Source: Perkinsus olseni (Eukaryota; Perkinsozoa; Perkinsida; Perkinsidae). From it: a DNA stretch of 64,000 nucleotides. The position numbers and the translations under genes were made by a program. The stretch covers positions 1 to 64,000 of the forward strand of contig JABANP010000028.1 in the NCBI GenBank assembly GCA_013115135.1. Reading direction: 5' to 3'. The notes below the pieces were generated by a model that searched no databases, was not told where the DNA came from, and worked only from the letters and a program-made list of their open reading frames with translations. Positions 19,767 to 30,701 of this stretch are shown here, piece after piece; the first letter of the stretch is position 1; every line of letters begins with the position of its first letter.

Positions 19767-20342
19767 TCATGATGCCAGACCTTCATGCGGTGCGTTTATG
19801 CTCACCCATGTCGGCATATCATCAAGTTCCTTCGAGCTGGGATGATATGTATCGCTACTGTCGGGCAGAAACTTCTTCACGTTACTGCCAAGCACGAGCC
19901 CTTCGACAGTCTCTCGGCATACGGGACACCGCTTCGCAGACGGGGGCAGTCCATCAGTGGCGCTGAATAGAACCTGGAACAAGCTGTGAGCCTCGGACGC
20001 ACGCAGCATCGTTCACCGATAAGTCCATACGGCCAAAAGTAATTCCTGTAGGGGGCATCATTCCCTTCAGCATTGCGCAGTGTTCTTCGGCGAACGGCAG
20101 CCATGTCCATACGCATCGAAAGCCTGCCGGCAATAGACAGGTAGTAGCCTACTAGGAGGATGCCCTTCGGTTACATGTGGTGTGCAGGCATGGCCTCATT
20201 ATCGTGGTCGCCTCTCTCTCCAAACAAATCCCACATTTGTTGTGGTGAGACTTGTTTGTGTTACCTGTCATGGGTGTGGAATAGAATGCTGTGCCCAGGC
20301 GAAGAGTTCAGAAGCCGCAGTCGTTACACCTCTCAAGTCCAT
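19767..20342 (-). CDS. Small RING-finger protein
   Basis: Four exons on the minus strand: 20342-20330, 20264-20175, 20123-20017 and 19973-19767. Phases agree and total 139 codons (138 residues). The RING is assembled across introns: CGIC in exon 2, CLHTTC split at the exon 2/3 junction and continuing FRC, then CPVC in exon 4. The spacing between the sixth and seventh Cys is long (about 45 residues), so the fold may be atypical. The start exon is only 13 bp (MDLR). The C-terminus is KKFLPDSSDTYHP followed by a short acidic tail. Probably an E3 ligase; substrate unknown. It converges with the RING-SAP gene, and the two RINGs are not close in sequence. Confidence 0.7.
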
Positions 20343-20439
20343 GAAATAAACGCACCCGATATGTGACGTCGTGACGCGTTACATTGAGCAGCGTCTCTGT
20401 CCCCCTGTGCAGGGTTGACCAATAATGCCACTATTAACT

Positions 20440-20512
20440 GCTCCGCTAGCTCAGTAGGCAGAGCGTGTGGCTGTTAACCACAAGGTCGGTGGTTCGAACC
20501 CATCGTGGAGCG
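20440..20512 (+). tRNA. tRNA-Asn (GTT)
   Basis: A 73-nt cloverleaf with all arms paired: acceptor GCTCCGC/GTGGAGC, D stem GCTC/GAGC, anticodon stem TGTGG/CCACA around loop CTGTTAA (anticodon GTT), and T stem GGTGG/CCATC with loop TTCGAAC. Discriminator base G. No intron and no encoded CCA. Confidence 0.95.
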
Positions 20513-21003
20513 CTTATTCGATTCCGTTCTCAAAAGAAAAACGCATTTAAGAAGCGGTATTCTGCCAGCAGAGATACCCTACCTGATACCCTACTCAATA
20601 ACGTAGCAGGCGGCTCGTTATTGGCTTTCTGGAGAATGCGCTTAGAAGCGCGACTAGGCGAGCCTACTGCGTACTCCTCAGCCGCGCCCATGCGTTGGAC
20701 ATGGCACGGGAAGGCAGCCTGCCAAAGGTGAACGTGATGATAACGTCGTGATCAACAAGCGCTATTGCTCTCCCACCAGGATTCTGCGCTCTGGCGTAGA
20801 GCGTAGCCCTCCACTGTCACAATCGCCGACCGGCCTGGCTCTCATTTGTCCCATTCTCAACGGGAATCTGGACAAACAGGGATACAACGGACACTTGGCG
20901 TTAATGAGTAGTCGAGAAGGGGCAGGGAGGTGACCTCCGCTCCTCTCTTGCCGCCACTTCACTATCGGAAGACTCTTGCCTCGGCCGGCGACGCACTTGA
21001 CTG
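20513..21003. other. Intergenic, no gene seen
   Basis: Downstream of tRNA-Asn; only short overlapping frames on both strands with no coding character. Confidence 0.35.
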
Positions 21004-21720
21004 TCATTGACGGTCATTCGACAGTAGCTGACAGAAGAACCGATAAGAGAAGGATGGTAAAGGCGGTCCTGAAGCCCACTCCATTATGAAAGGTCGGCAA
21101 TCGAGGCATGCGAAAATGGGCCTGGCTATCATGTAGCGGATGAGCTCTCGCCCGTGGTCCACAAGGCTCGAGGGAAAACTGCCAACCAGCTCCGATGAGT
21201 AATAAAACTGCTTAGTATCAACCTGAGGCGTGAAAGATGGGAGCGAAGAGTTGTCATGCAATCATGTCCGGAACTTGACTGCTACTTACTCGGCCACATA
21301 GTATGCAGATGGGCGCTCCCGCGAGGGAGGAAATCCGCTGCTTTGCTGCTTGCAAGCCGGAGCTCTCCGCCAATTGGCGTCTCAAGAAGGCACTGCCGCA
21401 CTCGACCGCGTTATCGGCCGTCATCCTTGGCACCCATTTGTTGATCGCATTTTTAAGAATATCGGGTACCGGACTATTGACCGGTTGAACGTAACTGCAA
21501 AGCAACGAAGAGCACCAATGGTTGGCGCGTAGGTGAGGACAGCCTCACCGCCCGTGAGTTTGCTCTTGGTGGAACATTCTGGGGCGGCCACATGCCTCAC
21601 ATGGTATAGCAACTTGTTTAACACCCATGACGATGGAGGCCCGTAACCGCGGATCAGATGCAGTGGAGGAGGGCTGGAAGCATCGTTCGTTACGCCTGTG
21701 TCACTTGGTCTCCGGACCTA
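21004..21720 (-). CDS. CxxC zinc-motif protein (partial model)
   Basis: Three plausible exons read leftward. The first, ending near 21553 at GTGAGGC, encodes IPCEACGRPRMFHQEQTHGR. The second, about 21512-21298, encodes PVNSPVPDILKNAINKW and ends GAPICILCGR before a GTAAG donor. The third, from about 21222, encodes VDTKQFYYSSELVGSF and FACLDC. Each exon has a CxxC pair, suggesting a zinc-binding protein, but I recognise no family. The 5' end is not resolved, and the gene may be joined to the exons at 22-23 kb. A hydrophobic, possibly membrane-spanning frame lies between them (RLFVPLLYLAAMVSFLE near 22000). Confidence 0.4.
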
Positions 21721-22252
21721 CGTTTTGGCACATGCTCCTGGCAACGAGCCTAGCGGCACACAGGCAGGCCAGCTCTGCTCCTGCTGCTGTACCTTGAGCG
21801 GAATTCGCTTCTGCCAGCGAACTCGGGGCAGAGGGATACCATGAGTGAGGGCTAGGTCAGCCAAAAGGAAGTTCGACCAGAGCAAAGGAGACTCGTGATC
21901 AGTATGGGTCGCAGCGGGGCATATAGCCTGACCGGACGATGATAGCGTCCGTCGAAACACGCCCGCTCAAGAAAACTCACCATCGCCGCAAGGTAGAGAA
22001 GAGGTACGAAAAGTCTGGGTCCCCAAGCTTCGTCATCAGGATGACAACTGACCGCCGCAGCAGCGTAACGACACACTTGCAGGCCCTCGAAAGGAAAGGA
22101 AAACCGCTGTAGTGAGTCGCAGGGCCTCTACTTGAGCCGGAGTAATGGGGGGATGCTCCATGGCTTCGATGAACTCTATTTCGTCCCCAGGTAATATCTG
22201 CTCCTTCGGCTTCAGGTGGGCCTCCACAGTCGACACTGAGACCAAGACGAGC

Positions 22253-23230
22253 TTAGGGCTTCTTGGCTTCAATCTGCGCACTGGTCGCTTCACTGTGCTC
22301 CCCGCGGACTACCTTACCAACGGCTGAGGCAGTCTTCACTGTGATTTCCTCAACATTGGCCGAGGTTATGAGGTGGACTCGCCGAAACCTTCCAGGTGCG
22401 GTGAGTCGCTGTATCGTCTCCGTCGAAGTGAGACTGATGCCGTCAGGGTCGGCGGTTTGACATACCTCAACACAGCCCAAGCTGAACAAGCGACGATGGC
22501 GGGAAGTGTCTTCACTACGATAATCAGACTAGGTGATGGGCAGTTGAGAAGCCTGGGTAACTCGGCATCCACCCCAGGAATGAAGTCGCTGAAGTAGGCC
22601 TCGAGCTCCTGCTGTAGGTCAGCCTCCGACTTCCTCGACGAGATCAGCACCACCACTTGGCATCCTGGTTTCGTGAGCTCTCGGCTGGCCAGGAGCAATA
22701 CTCTCACCGATGCATGCATGCGCTCCAATCACTGCCTCCGTCGCCTCACAGGCTTCCTCTGCCGCACTGTATCCTAGTATCACCGACCCATCGTGGCGGC
22801 AATAGTACAGAGAGATCTGCTGCCCGCCCTGGGGCTGATCACATTCTGGTGCCGCCGCAAGCGACAACGAGTCGATGATGGCCGAATAGACGGCCCTGTC
22901 TGTGGCACGCGAGCGTATCACCTCAATAAGGTCGATGATACCGCGACACGACCGATGCTCCTACCCCAACGACCTGCCGTCTACGAGTGTCTTGAACATG
23001 ACTGATGCTGAGGTTCTTCTCGATTTCCCTCTCTGTCTTGATGACGTCGAGTATAGCATCATCCTGCGGTATAATACAGGATCGGCAATGCCACCTGCAG
23101 CGCACTGTAGCAAAGTCCTCCCGAGCATGGCCATTCGACACCTGTTCTCTGCTATATTGAAGACAGGCACATCTGCTAGATTGAAGGCTGCGGGAACGTG
23201 TCGGAAAGGAGGCTCTTCAGAATGCGTCAT
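22253..23230 (-). CDS. Unrecognised multi-exon gene
   Basis: Exons with clear coding character on the minus strand. A candidate start exon begins MTHSEEPPFRHV at 23230. Further exons encode DDAILDVIKTEREIEKNLSI, RATDRAVYSAIIDSLSLAAA followed by ISLYYCRHDGSVILGYSAAE, then CQVVVLISSRKSEADLQQEL and a hydrophobic stretch (LIIVVKTLPAIVACSAWAVL), then ETIQRLTAPGRFRRVHLITS and ASAVGK near the end. A 43-nt intron (GTGAGAG...CCAG, about 22710-22670) and a second between 22480 and 22430 are supported by frame. The last frame can close at 22253 (EAKKP) or continue into VEAHLKPKEQILPGDEIEFI. No domain recognised. Confidence 0.45.
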
Positions 23231-23457
23231 TTACCTTCGGGAGAATCTATGAAGTCTGAGTAGCACCGAAGGCTGTGCGGCGCGAAGTTCGCGAGGTGTA
23301 CTGCGGGGCAGTGGGAACCTCTCACTGTCCACTAACTAATGGCAGCTCTGGCTTCAATGCATTCTCGTCAGCTAGAAGACGTAAGGATGGCTAGACTACT
23401 TCCACCAAATGGCGATTTCAGAAACACAAATCCGTGAGAGCACATTCTCGAGAGACA

Positions 23458-24890
23458 CTAAAAATCGCGAAAAGCATCCGCCGAGCTGCTGGTGAAGGAC
23501 TCGTCGTCAACATCCGTACACCACAGTTCAGTCCCCAGGTCGGAGTCCCACTCTGGCGGGGGCATATCATCGGTGATGCCGGCAAAGTAGGGATGGTTGA
23601 GTGTTGTCTCCCAGTCAGCGAGCCGCTTTGACGGATCTGGCTGTAATAGGCTCTCCACCAAGTCACGCAGGTCACGTGATGGCTGGAAGCCGGCGGCCCA
23701 GTGTATAGTGCTCGGGCTGCCTGAACACATACTGCTGCTAGACATCCACACAATTCGACGCTGCAGGGAGGTGCTGAGAATCCAGCAACGGCGATGATCA
23801 TGGCAGTACAGAAGAACTCGAGTAAAATCGGTTGCATAAGAGTGGCTCGGTTATCCGTCGCTATCCGGTATTACCTCTTGAGAGCTCGAAGAGATCTCCT
23901 ATGTCACCATTCCTGTACCCAAACGGCGGCTTACCAGTGAGAAGCTCTACCAAAAGGATACCCAGCCCCCAGAAGTCCACAGGATATCCGTAGCCGCTAG
24001 TGGTAGCGACTCTTGTATCGTGATCGAGGCCTGATAGTGCCCGTACCTGCCAGACAAACTCGCGGTGGACGAAGCGTCTCGTGGGAATCGGACCTCGGGA
24101 GCCATGGCATGATAGGTACCACAAACTGAGTAGGTTCTGCCTGTCTTGGAGATATTCTTGCACATACCGAAGTCGATGAGAACAGGACGTCCCTCCACCA
24201 GTAACACATTGCTGGCCTTAACAAACAGGGAGAAATACACGAGCTGCGCACAGGAGGCCCGCAGTGCCTTCAAGTCCCGATAAATGTAACCCTCTTCATG
24301 CAGTATCTTCAACGTTGATGCTATGTAGTGTATATAGAACCTTGCAAGAAGTGCATCTACTGCGGTCGATCCTACCTCCCCAGGGAAGACGACGATCGCA
24401 CAGCCCGTAGTACTTGGTCCGGAATTCTGTGAAGTGTCCGCCATCTGCGTGTTGGAAGTGATGGTGGATTGGGTCGCCCCTCATCGCTGTGAGAACCAGG
24501 CACACTTGAGTCTGCGTTTTATACGTTCCCAGCAACACACAACACCGCCCTCGTAAGCTAGGGTTCTGACGGCAAATGAGCATACTCGGAATGACACGCC
24601 CGAATAGACTGCCAATCACCTGCCTTGCCATGTCCGCAGCTTGGCGCTCCTCCCAGACGTGCTCGACTTGCTCCCGACTGTGCAGATGACCAGTCTCGAT
24701 CATTTTCACTACACATAGTGTCCCCGCAAGCCCTCCCACCTAACATGAACCCTTCAGACAAGCAGCAAGCGCAGAGCCGAAGCAGGTGCCGAGGGAAGGC
24801 TGTTACATCCTCCTCTATCTTAGCCACCCAAACTTTGGACTTCCGTCCGCTATGTATTGACCTGATGAAGTCGAAGCTCTCGGGAGCCCT
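23458..24890 (-). CDS. AGC-type serine/threonine protein kinase
   Basis: Reads leftward. The N-lobe begins SFDFIRSIHSGRKSKVW, a degenerate Gly loop, with VAKIEED. After an intron comes LCVVKMIETGHL with REQVEHVWEER, the lysine and alpha-C glutamate of AGC kinases. The catalytic loop is YIYRDLK, interrupted by a 51-nt GC-AG intron (24217-24267), then ASNVLL, LIDFGMCK (DFG) and VCGTYHAMAPEV (the APE region). The C-lobe has DFWGLGILLVELLTGKPPFG, then DLRDLVESLLQPDPSKRL, and a short tail (PPPEWDSDLG) ending at 23458. PKA/PKG/PKC-like by overall pattern; no regulatory domain is visible. The 5' end is not resolved. Confidence 0.75.
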
Positions 24891-24963
24891 TGAAGCATAT
24901 TGAGGAGGAAGGTTCTTTCATCACCGAAAAAAGACAAAACCACGCAGGTCACATTCCCATACC

Positions 24964-25248
24964 ATGCATCGAGCAGCGTTTAGTTCGTCTCAAGGCAGCC
25001 TTCAATATCTCTACCATCTGCGACGGCCTCTAGCCTCCACTTTCCAACATAATATTCCAACGACGTCCGCTGCTTCGCCCACTGACTACTGTGTTGCATT
25101 GACCTACTGCAATAACTCAACAGCGAAATCGACTGTCAAGCGACCCTTTTCATGGTTAAGAAAGACGTTAAGGAAGGAGATAGATAATATTACACTTCCT
25201 GACGATATGGTTGCTGCCGCTGCTGCTGATGATGTTATTACGGATTAA
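24964..25248 (+). CDS. Small basic protein, possibly mitochondrial
   Basis: A 94-codon single frame. The first 25 residues (MHRAAFSSSQGSLQYLYHLR) are rich in Arg/Ser and free of acidic residues, as in a mitochondrial presequence. The middle has a basic helix (FSWLRKTLRKEID) and the end is acidic/Ala-rich. No family recognised. It lies between two genes transcribed leftward and has no independent support, so it may be chance. Confidence 0.35.
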   Translation: MHRAAFSSSQGSLQYLYHLRRPLASTFQHNIPTTSAASPTDYCVALTYCNNSTAKSTVKRPFSWLRKTLRKEIDNITLPDDMVAAAAADDVITD

Positions 25249-25489
25249 TCTCAACAACTATGGTAATAATAATGCTATCAAATGCTACACTTCACAGACA
25301 AGAGTTTAATAAGTCAACGACGACTATGATCATCATCATCAAACCACGGAATACAACCTACAGGATGTTACTAGTCATCACTACGCGTCGGCATTCCAAT
25401 CTCGAGTAAGTATTAGGGGAACTCATAGGGGCAACGACAGCAGCAGCAGAACCATACGCAGGAATATACAACTACATCAGCGATAATGA

Positions 25490-28400
25490 TTATAACTCTT
25501 CTGGCTCATCAGGCGAATCCATCTCCAACCGCGGTCGCTTGACGTCGGGAACATCTTCTCCGAAGAGCTCAAGCTCTTCTTCATCATCATCTCGATCAAT
25601 CGGCCGTTTACTCGACGAAGCCACATCTTGCTGCTGATCTTCGACGGGTGACGATTCCACCACAGTAGTAGCATCAGAAGCTACTTCAGGCTTTCTGGCA
25701 TTAACGGTCATTAGCGCACGCAAGTGAGCGGCAACGCTTTGGCTCAGTGGACTAAGCCACTGAGACTTGGTGTTGTAACCACCTTCTAAGACGCTCACTA
25801 CACGACACTCAGCGGTCTGTGCAGCAACCGCCATGACCTGCTCAGTCATCCAGTAGAACTCTCGCTCAGAGAAGTCACACTCCCCTTGAGCGAGGCGGTC
25901 CCTCAAGTGGGCATCAAAGCCGGCAGAGATGAGGATCAAGTCGGGCGAGAATTGAATCAATGCTGGCAGTATCCGGTCAGTGAAGGCCTTGCGAAGATCC
26001 TCCGGCTTGGAGTCAGAACTCAGCCCGACATCCACTATGTTGCGGTCGGCTTGGCCGTGATCAGACATAACGTCTTGAGTACCATCAGCGTACTCTGTGG
26101 TAATGGTCGCATGCCCCTTGCCTCGAGCCGTGATTTCTACATCATCTCGCGAAGTAGGGCCACTCCTCGGATAGAAGCGGCCGTCAAACCGATGAACCGA
26201 AGCGAAGAAGACATTATCACGATCAGTAGAAGGGTCAACCCAAGGCATCAGGCTGGACCTAGTGATGGTCATCTCACAGCCAGCTACACGCATCTGCTTA
26301 CGGACAGTGACTGGCCCAGGAGAGACCGCGGACGATAGCTTCGGTACCATTACCGTGGTGCACATCGAAGTCAACAATGGCAACACGCTGAATGGTAGAC
26401 CTGTAGTTGCTGAGGGCATAGGCGGCCGATATAGCGACATTATTGAGAAGGCAAAAACCTTGAGATCCATCTCCTTCCTCATCCTCGTCCTCTAATTGGG
26501 GGTTAACGGCTCCACGAGAGGCGACATGATGGCCTGGCGGTCTGATGATGGCCATAGCATTGCGATAGCCAGTACCAGAGCAGACCTGATCAGTTGCCAG
26601 CACGGCGCAGCCAGCTGCCTTCCGTGCTGCCGCCCAAGAGTCGACCGTTACAGAGGTATCAGTCTTGTCTATGGGGATACTTCGACGGTTGAGGTTGGTC
26701 TCTCCCTCAGCCAGAGCTCGCTTCCTCAAAGCCTCACATTTGGCGATGATGGGTTCAACGTAATTCCAGTCGTGAACACGTAGAATGTCCGCCATAGGGC
26801 AGTCATTGACCGAGGTCTCCAAGAAGAGCTTTGAAGCGAACTCCGGGTGATGGACCGTACCTCTCGTCGAACCTGGTGACGCCGCCTGTCAGAACCTCAA
26901 CTCTAGAGGGGTTCTCGACCACCCTTGTGAAGCGCTTGAGACGACTATGAAGATCGCCGACTGCATGAGGGACCTTCGGGATCGACTCCCATATGGTTGA
27001 GCACGCCCGAGTCGGTGACAACCAAAGTGCTGCCACCACTCAGAGCCCTCTCCTCGAAATCTTCAGGGAGACCTGGCTGACCGGCTGCCAAGGCAGCGAT
27101 CAACTCGTCGAACTCGGCTGTTGTCCCATGCGAGTCGGCCACCGATCCGGCACGATCGAGAACAGCATCGGGCATGACACTTAGTCCGCCCATCAGAACG
27201 GCAATCTGGAAGGCCTGTCGCCAAGCATAGCGAGAAATGGCGAAGACGAATATGTGCAAGCCGTCAACCTGCTGATCGACCAGCTGATCTGAAGTCGAGA
27301 GACACTCAACCATCTGACCGGAGGGGTCCTTGTTGTCAATGGCGTAGTGCAGAGGCCACCATCCGAAGCGATCCCTCTGAGACAGCAGAGGATAGATCTG
27401 CTCTTCAGACATCCCCTTTAGTGATGGCATCGTAAAGAGCCGCACCAGCACCACTGAGAGCACAGATGTGGATAGCATTACGACCGTAGTAGTCGAGGGC
27501 AGTCGCCATGTCAACACCAGGATGGTCAACCAAGAGCCGAATGAGGTCGATGGCACCCTCGACGTCGAACGGAGCAGTAGACATTGCCAAGTGCACGGTC
27601 GGGAGGTCGTCGAAGGGCCTAGTGGCTAGGCTGCGAGAAAATTTCGTCTTTTCTAAGATATCGATTTTCGACCTAATACTATCACTCAAATTTTCTACAC
27701 CACTCTCAACTATACAATTTTCCGCATCAACTACAACTATTTTCCCATCAATAATTTTCAGATGTCCAACGCCTTCAACCTCAATATTAGTCACATGACG
27801 CTCGAAAGCCGACTGGCAGTAGTTGATATCGGCCTCCAGAATCGCTTTGGCAGATTGCGTCAAACCATACAACAATGCCAGATGAAGAGGTGAACGTCCT
27901 AGACCATCTACTTGATAATACATCGACTCCGAACCAGTTTCGTTCAAATAAGCAGTGATATCATCAGAAGAGTTCTGAAGTACCAACTTGTGTAACGCCG
28001 GGAACATGCTCCCACCGGGGAGACCACCAATCCCACCAGTGAACGACACCTGATCGTCTTCAACTTCCAACTCGTCCATCGCCTTCTTATCCATAGCTTC
28101 TTCTTCCTCCTTAGTATGATGGTGGTGATGCTGCTGTTCCTGAACGTTACCATCTCCATCACCGTCTTCCATATCCATATCCCCTTCATCTTCGTCCATC
28201 AGGCTACCTCCAGAGCTGCTCTCCTCCGACCCCGGCACGTAATCTTCATCATCACTGTCATCGTCATCATCATCATTTCTCTTCAGAAGTTGTAGGTTCC
28301 CCAGTCGAACCTCCCCCAGTGTCACCATTGAGGTCGAGCATACCATCATCATCCACAGGGGCCACAAGGGCACCACCATCTTCATCTCCCGTCTCGTGCA

Positions 28401-28539
28401 TACCACCCGCCGAAGGCTTCACCGACTCTTCGTCCATGATGTCAATGTCGTCCAGATTGGGAAGCTCCTCATCAACGGGCACTGCTCCCTTTACCAAAGG
28501 GGGGTCAATCTCATCAATACTGGCAGGGTCACCGGACAT
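25490..28539 (-). CDS. Ankyrin-repeat histone deacetylase (class II type)
   Basis: Six exons: 28539-28357, 28280-27452, 27402-27023, 26973-26881, 26828-26327, 26283-25490. Phases agree and total 927 codons (926 residues). The N-terminal 150 residues are very acidic, with poly-Asp and poly-His tracts. Ankyrin-type repeats follow (DGLGRSPLHLALLYG; DDLPTVHLAMS; YYGRNAIHICALS; FGWWPLHYAIDN). The deacetylase domain has VENPSRVEVL, ADILRVHDWNYV, RPPGHHVASRG, GFCLLNNVAISAAYAL, VDFDVHHGNGTEAIVR, FFASVHRFDG, LISAGFDAH and LEGGYN, covering the zinc and catalytic residues. The C-terminus carries a basic NLS-like VKRPRLEM in an acidic tail. It removes acetyl groups from lysines, presumably on histones in the nucleus. 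Ankyrin-HDAC fusions are, as I recall, also found in apicomplexans. Confidence 0.85.
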
Positions 28540-28860
28540 ATCTCGTCTCTAAATCACAAATAATAGCTCTGGAAATCGTTGTTTACAGTTATGCGACCCG
28601 CTAAACAGCGTCACGCGCCCAAAAATTATAGCGCTCGCCTCTACAATCGATTTGGACAACACAACATGCTAGTTCAACGAACAAACATTAAAAAATAGCA
28701 GCCATGAATCACTTTCACCCATCGTCGCAAAGCTGTACCACTTCGAAGAGAACTCCCAACGGCAACAGCAACGCGTCCGTCAGGACATCGGTGTAGCGCA
28801 CAGTGTCAAGATGAAAAAAGCAATCGTTCAGAGCATAAGGCATTCATGATGAGCGGCTCA
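28540..28860. other. Intergenic, upstream region of the HDAC gene
   Basis: About 320 bp between the HDAC start and the end of patatin-like gene A; AT-richer than its surroundings around 28620-28690. No motif recognised. Confidence 0.4.
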
Positions 28861-30270
28861 TCATCCGCCATTGGCAAACGGTATTTCAGCCCATGTGTGA
28901 TATCTGATATGCTCTCTTGCGCTGCCCCTCCTCAGCTTGATGCAACTAGAGGAAGACTTCAGTCCATGGTCATCATCGTCGTAATGCTCCAGTCTCTTTT
29001 TCAACTTGTTGAACCGCGCAATATGTTCCTTCAAGCGATTCCGCGCATCAGGGATTGGCCGCAAAGACCACGGTGCACCCAAGAGCATCGGCAGAGTTCT
29101 CTCTGCGTCCTCGTAACTGCCAAAGTGAGCGGTACCCTCCCTAATTGTTTCCTCAAGCAACCACTGTTACCCTTGGGAGAAGATACGTATCTGCCAGTCC
29201 AGCCTCAGAGGCACGAAGCCCTCGAAGACTGTCCTGGGCAAGTCTCTCAATGGCGGTCGTATGTCAGAGAACGGCCAAGGGAACGGGCAAATACGAATGA
29301 CTCGGGCCGGGTTGTGATCGTCAGGCAGTGAGTAAAGTCGAGTGAAGCAACCGTCTATCGCCACCTTGCCCTGAGGGAGATCTAATCATGCTACCGCCAT
29401 GAGGACGACTGCTCCTACATTGACTCTTCCAAAGGAGCGGAAGAATGGTGGGATGGTCATGGAGGCTCCCCATGGTGAGCAGGGCTTCTCTCGGGTCTCT
29501 TGGTATGCAGATGTTAGCGTGTTGAGGATAGGGCGTCAATGTAGTCACTCCCACGTAGGCGCGGTGTTCTCTTGACAGGCGGGCAATCTACAACAAACAA
29601 GAAGGTCGCAGTTGATGGAATTCACAGCGGAAATTGCTGAGCGCTGCCATCGACCGAGCAACCCATCTCATGCGGAAATGTTACATCTTCATCTTCCATG
29701 TGGCACATGACGCGGAGGTCCCTCAAGATCTGATCCATGACTTCTTCTTGTTTCAAGAAGTATGTTCCAGTACCGTTATTCTTTATCATTCGCTCCATCA
29801 TACGGAGACCTGAGCAAAGACAAATGACAACAACTCCTAATGCAGTGATGCCAGTGACGCAGTGGCCTCCTCCCAAAGGGAGACCATCCTCTGTTCTCAC
29901 CGAGAAGCATCATCTCCGATATTTCCACATGTTGCAGTGCCAGTACTATCAACATACATGCCCCACCGGAAATGCTAGACATCCTCACATTACTGAAAAG
30001 GCCAACAGAATGAACACGCTGCATCGGATGACGAGGACCTTACCTCAGGTCAACGTGGTCTCTCAGACACGCGATCACTCCCAAGTGATAGGCAATTCTC
30101 GATCCACTGCCGGTTAAAGAAAGCGTCACTCGAGGGTCCATCGGACCAGATCTCTTCCGGCGTAGTCGATTGACGATGCGCCACACGGCATACGCGCAAA
30201 GCAGCAGCGTAGTGAGTCGTAATTTTCTCCATCCCTGCTTCTTGAGGGCACCTAGAAAGGCGTTGAGCAT
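28861..30270 (-). CDS. Patatin-like phospholipase paralogue A
   Basis: Minus strand, multi-exon. The first exon (from 30270) has a membrane helix (LTTLLLCAYAVWRIVNRL) and the oxyanion-hole block SLTGSGSRIAYHLGVIACL, ending at a GTAAGG donor. Next comes the nucleophile block SSISGGACMLIVLAL. Later exons encode TTLTPYPQHANICIPRDPRE, the acid block IDGCFTRLYSLPDDHNP and RICPFPWPFSDIRPPLRDL. A 51-nt intron after VFEGF leads to LLEETIREGTAHFGSYEDAE, and the stop is at 28861. Patatin-like enzymes hydrolyse lipid ester bonds with a Ser-Asp dyad. Here GxSxG is altered to SISGG and the oxyanion GGG to TGSG, so activity is uncertain. Same layout as paralogues B and C upstream. Confidence 0.65.
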
Positions 30271-30701
30271 TGAAAACTTGCAGAACTATGGATACGGCAT
30301 GACGGTAACACTCCTTAGCGAGCAAGCCTGCAGAGGACCTGAGAGCCGCCACTGCAACCCCCTAAATCACATGAGACGCATCGGTTTCGCATAACGGACG
30401 TACACTGGTTACAACTCAAACAGGGCTCTCGTTCTCAGAAGAAAAGATGGACCTCACGCAATCAGAGGGCATACAAAGCTTACGTAAAGATCAGATATGA
30501 AAAGAACTTCGAAAGCACACAGAAATCAGCAAAAACCAGCCCAAACATCACCATCGTCGGACTACGACGCTCGATGCCTCGTGATGATGCCTGACGCCCA
30601 GTCATTGCTATGGGCGCGGGACAAATAGCGCCCGGTAGGGAATCGGTGAGGTCCCATTAAATCTGTGACTTATGTGGCATATACCATGGCGACGGTCTCA
30701 T

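Noticed and set aside
26281..27030. Apparent +1 frameshifts at CCC codons in the HDAC gene, recalling Perkinsus mitochondrial frameshifting.
   Set aside because: Each frame change is explained by an ordinary 43-52 nt GT-AG intron with matching phase (26284-26326, 26829-26880, 26974-27022), and the whole gene then closes to 927 codons.
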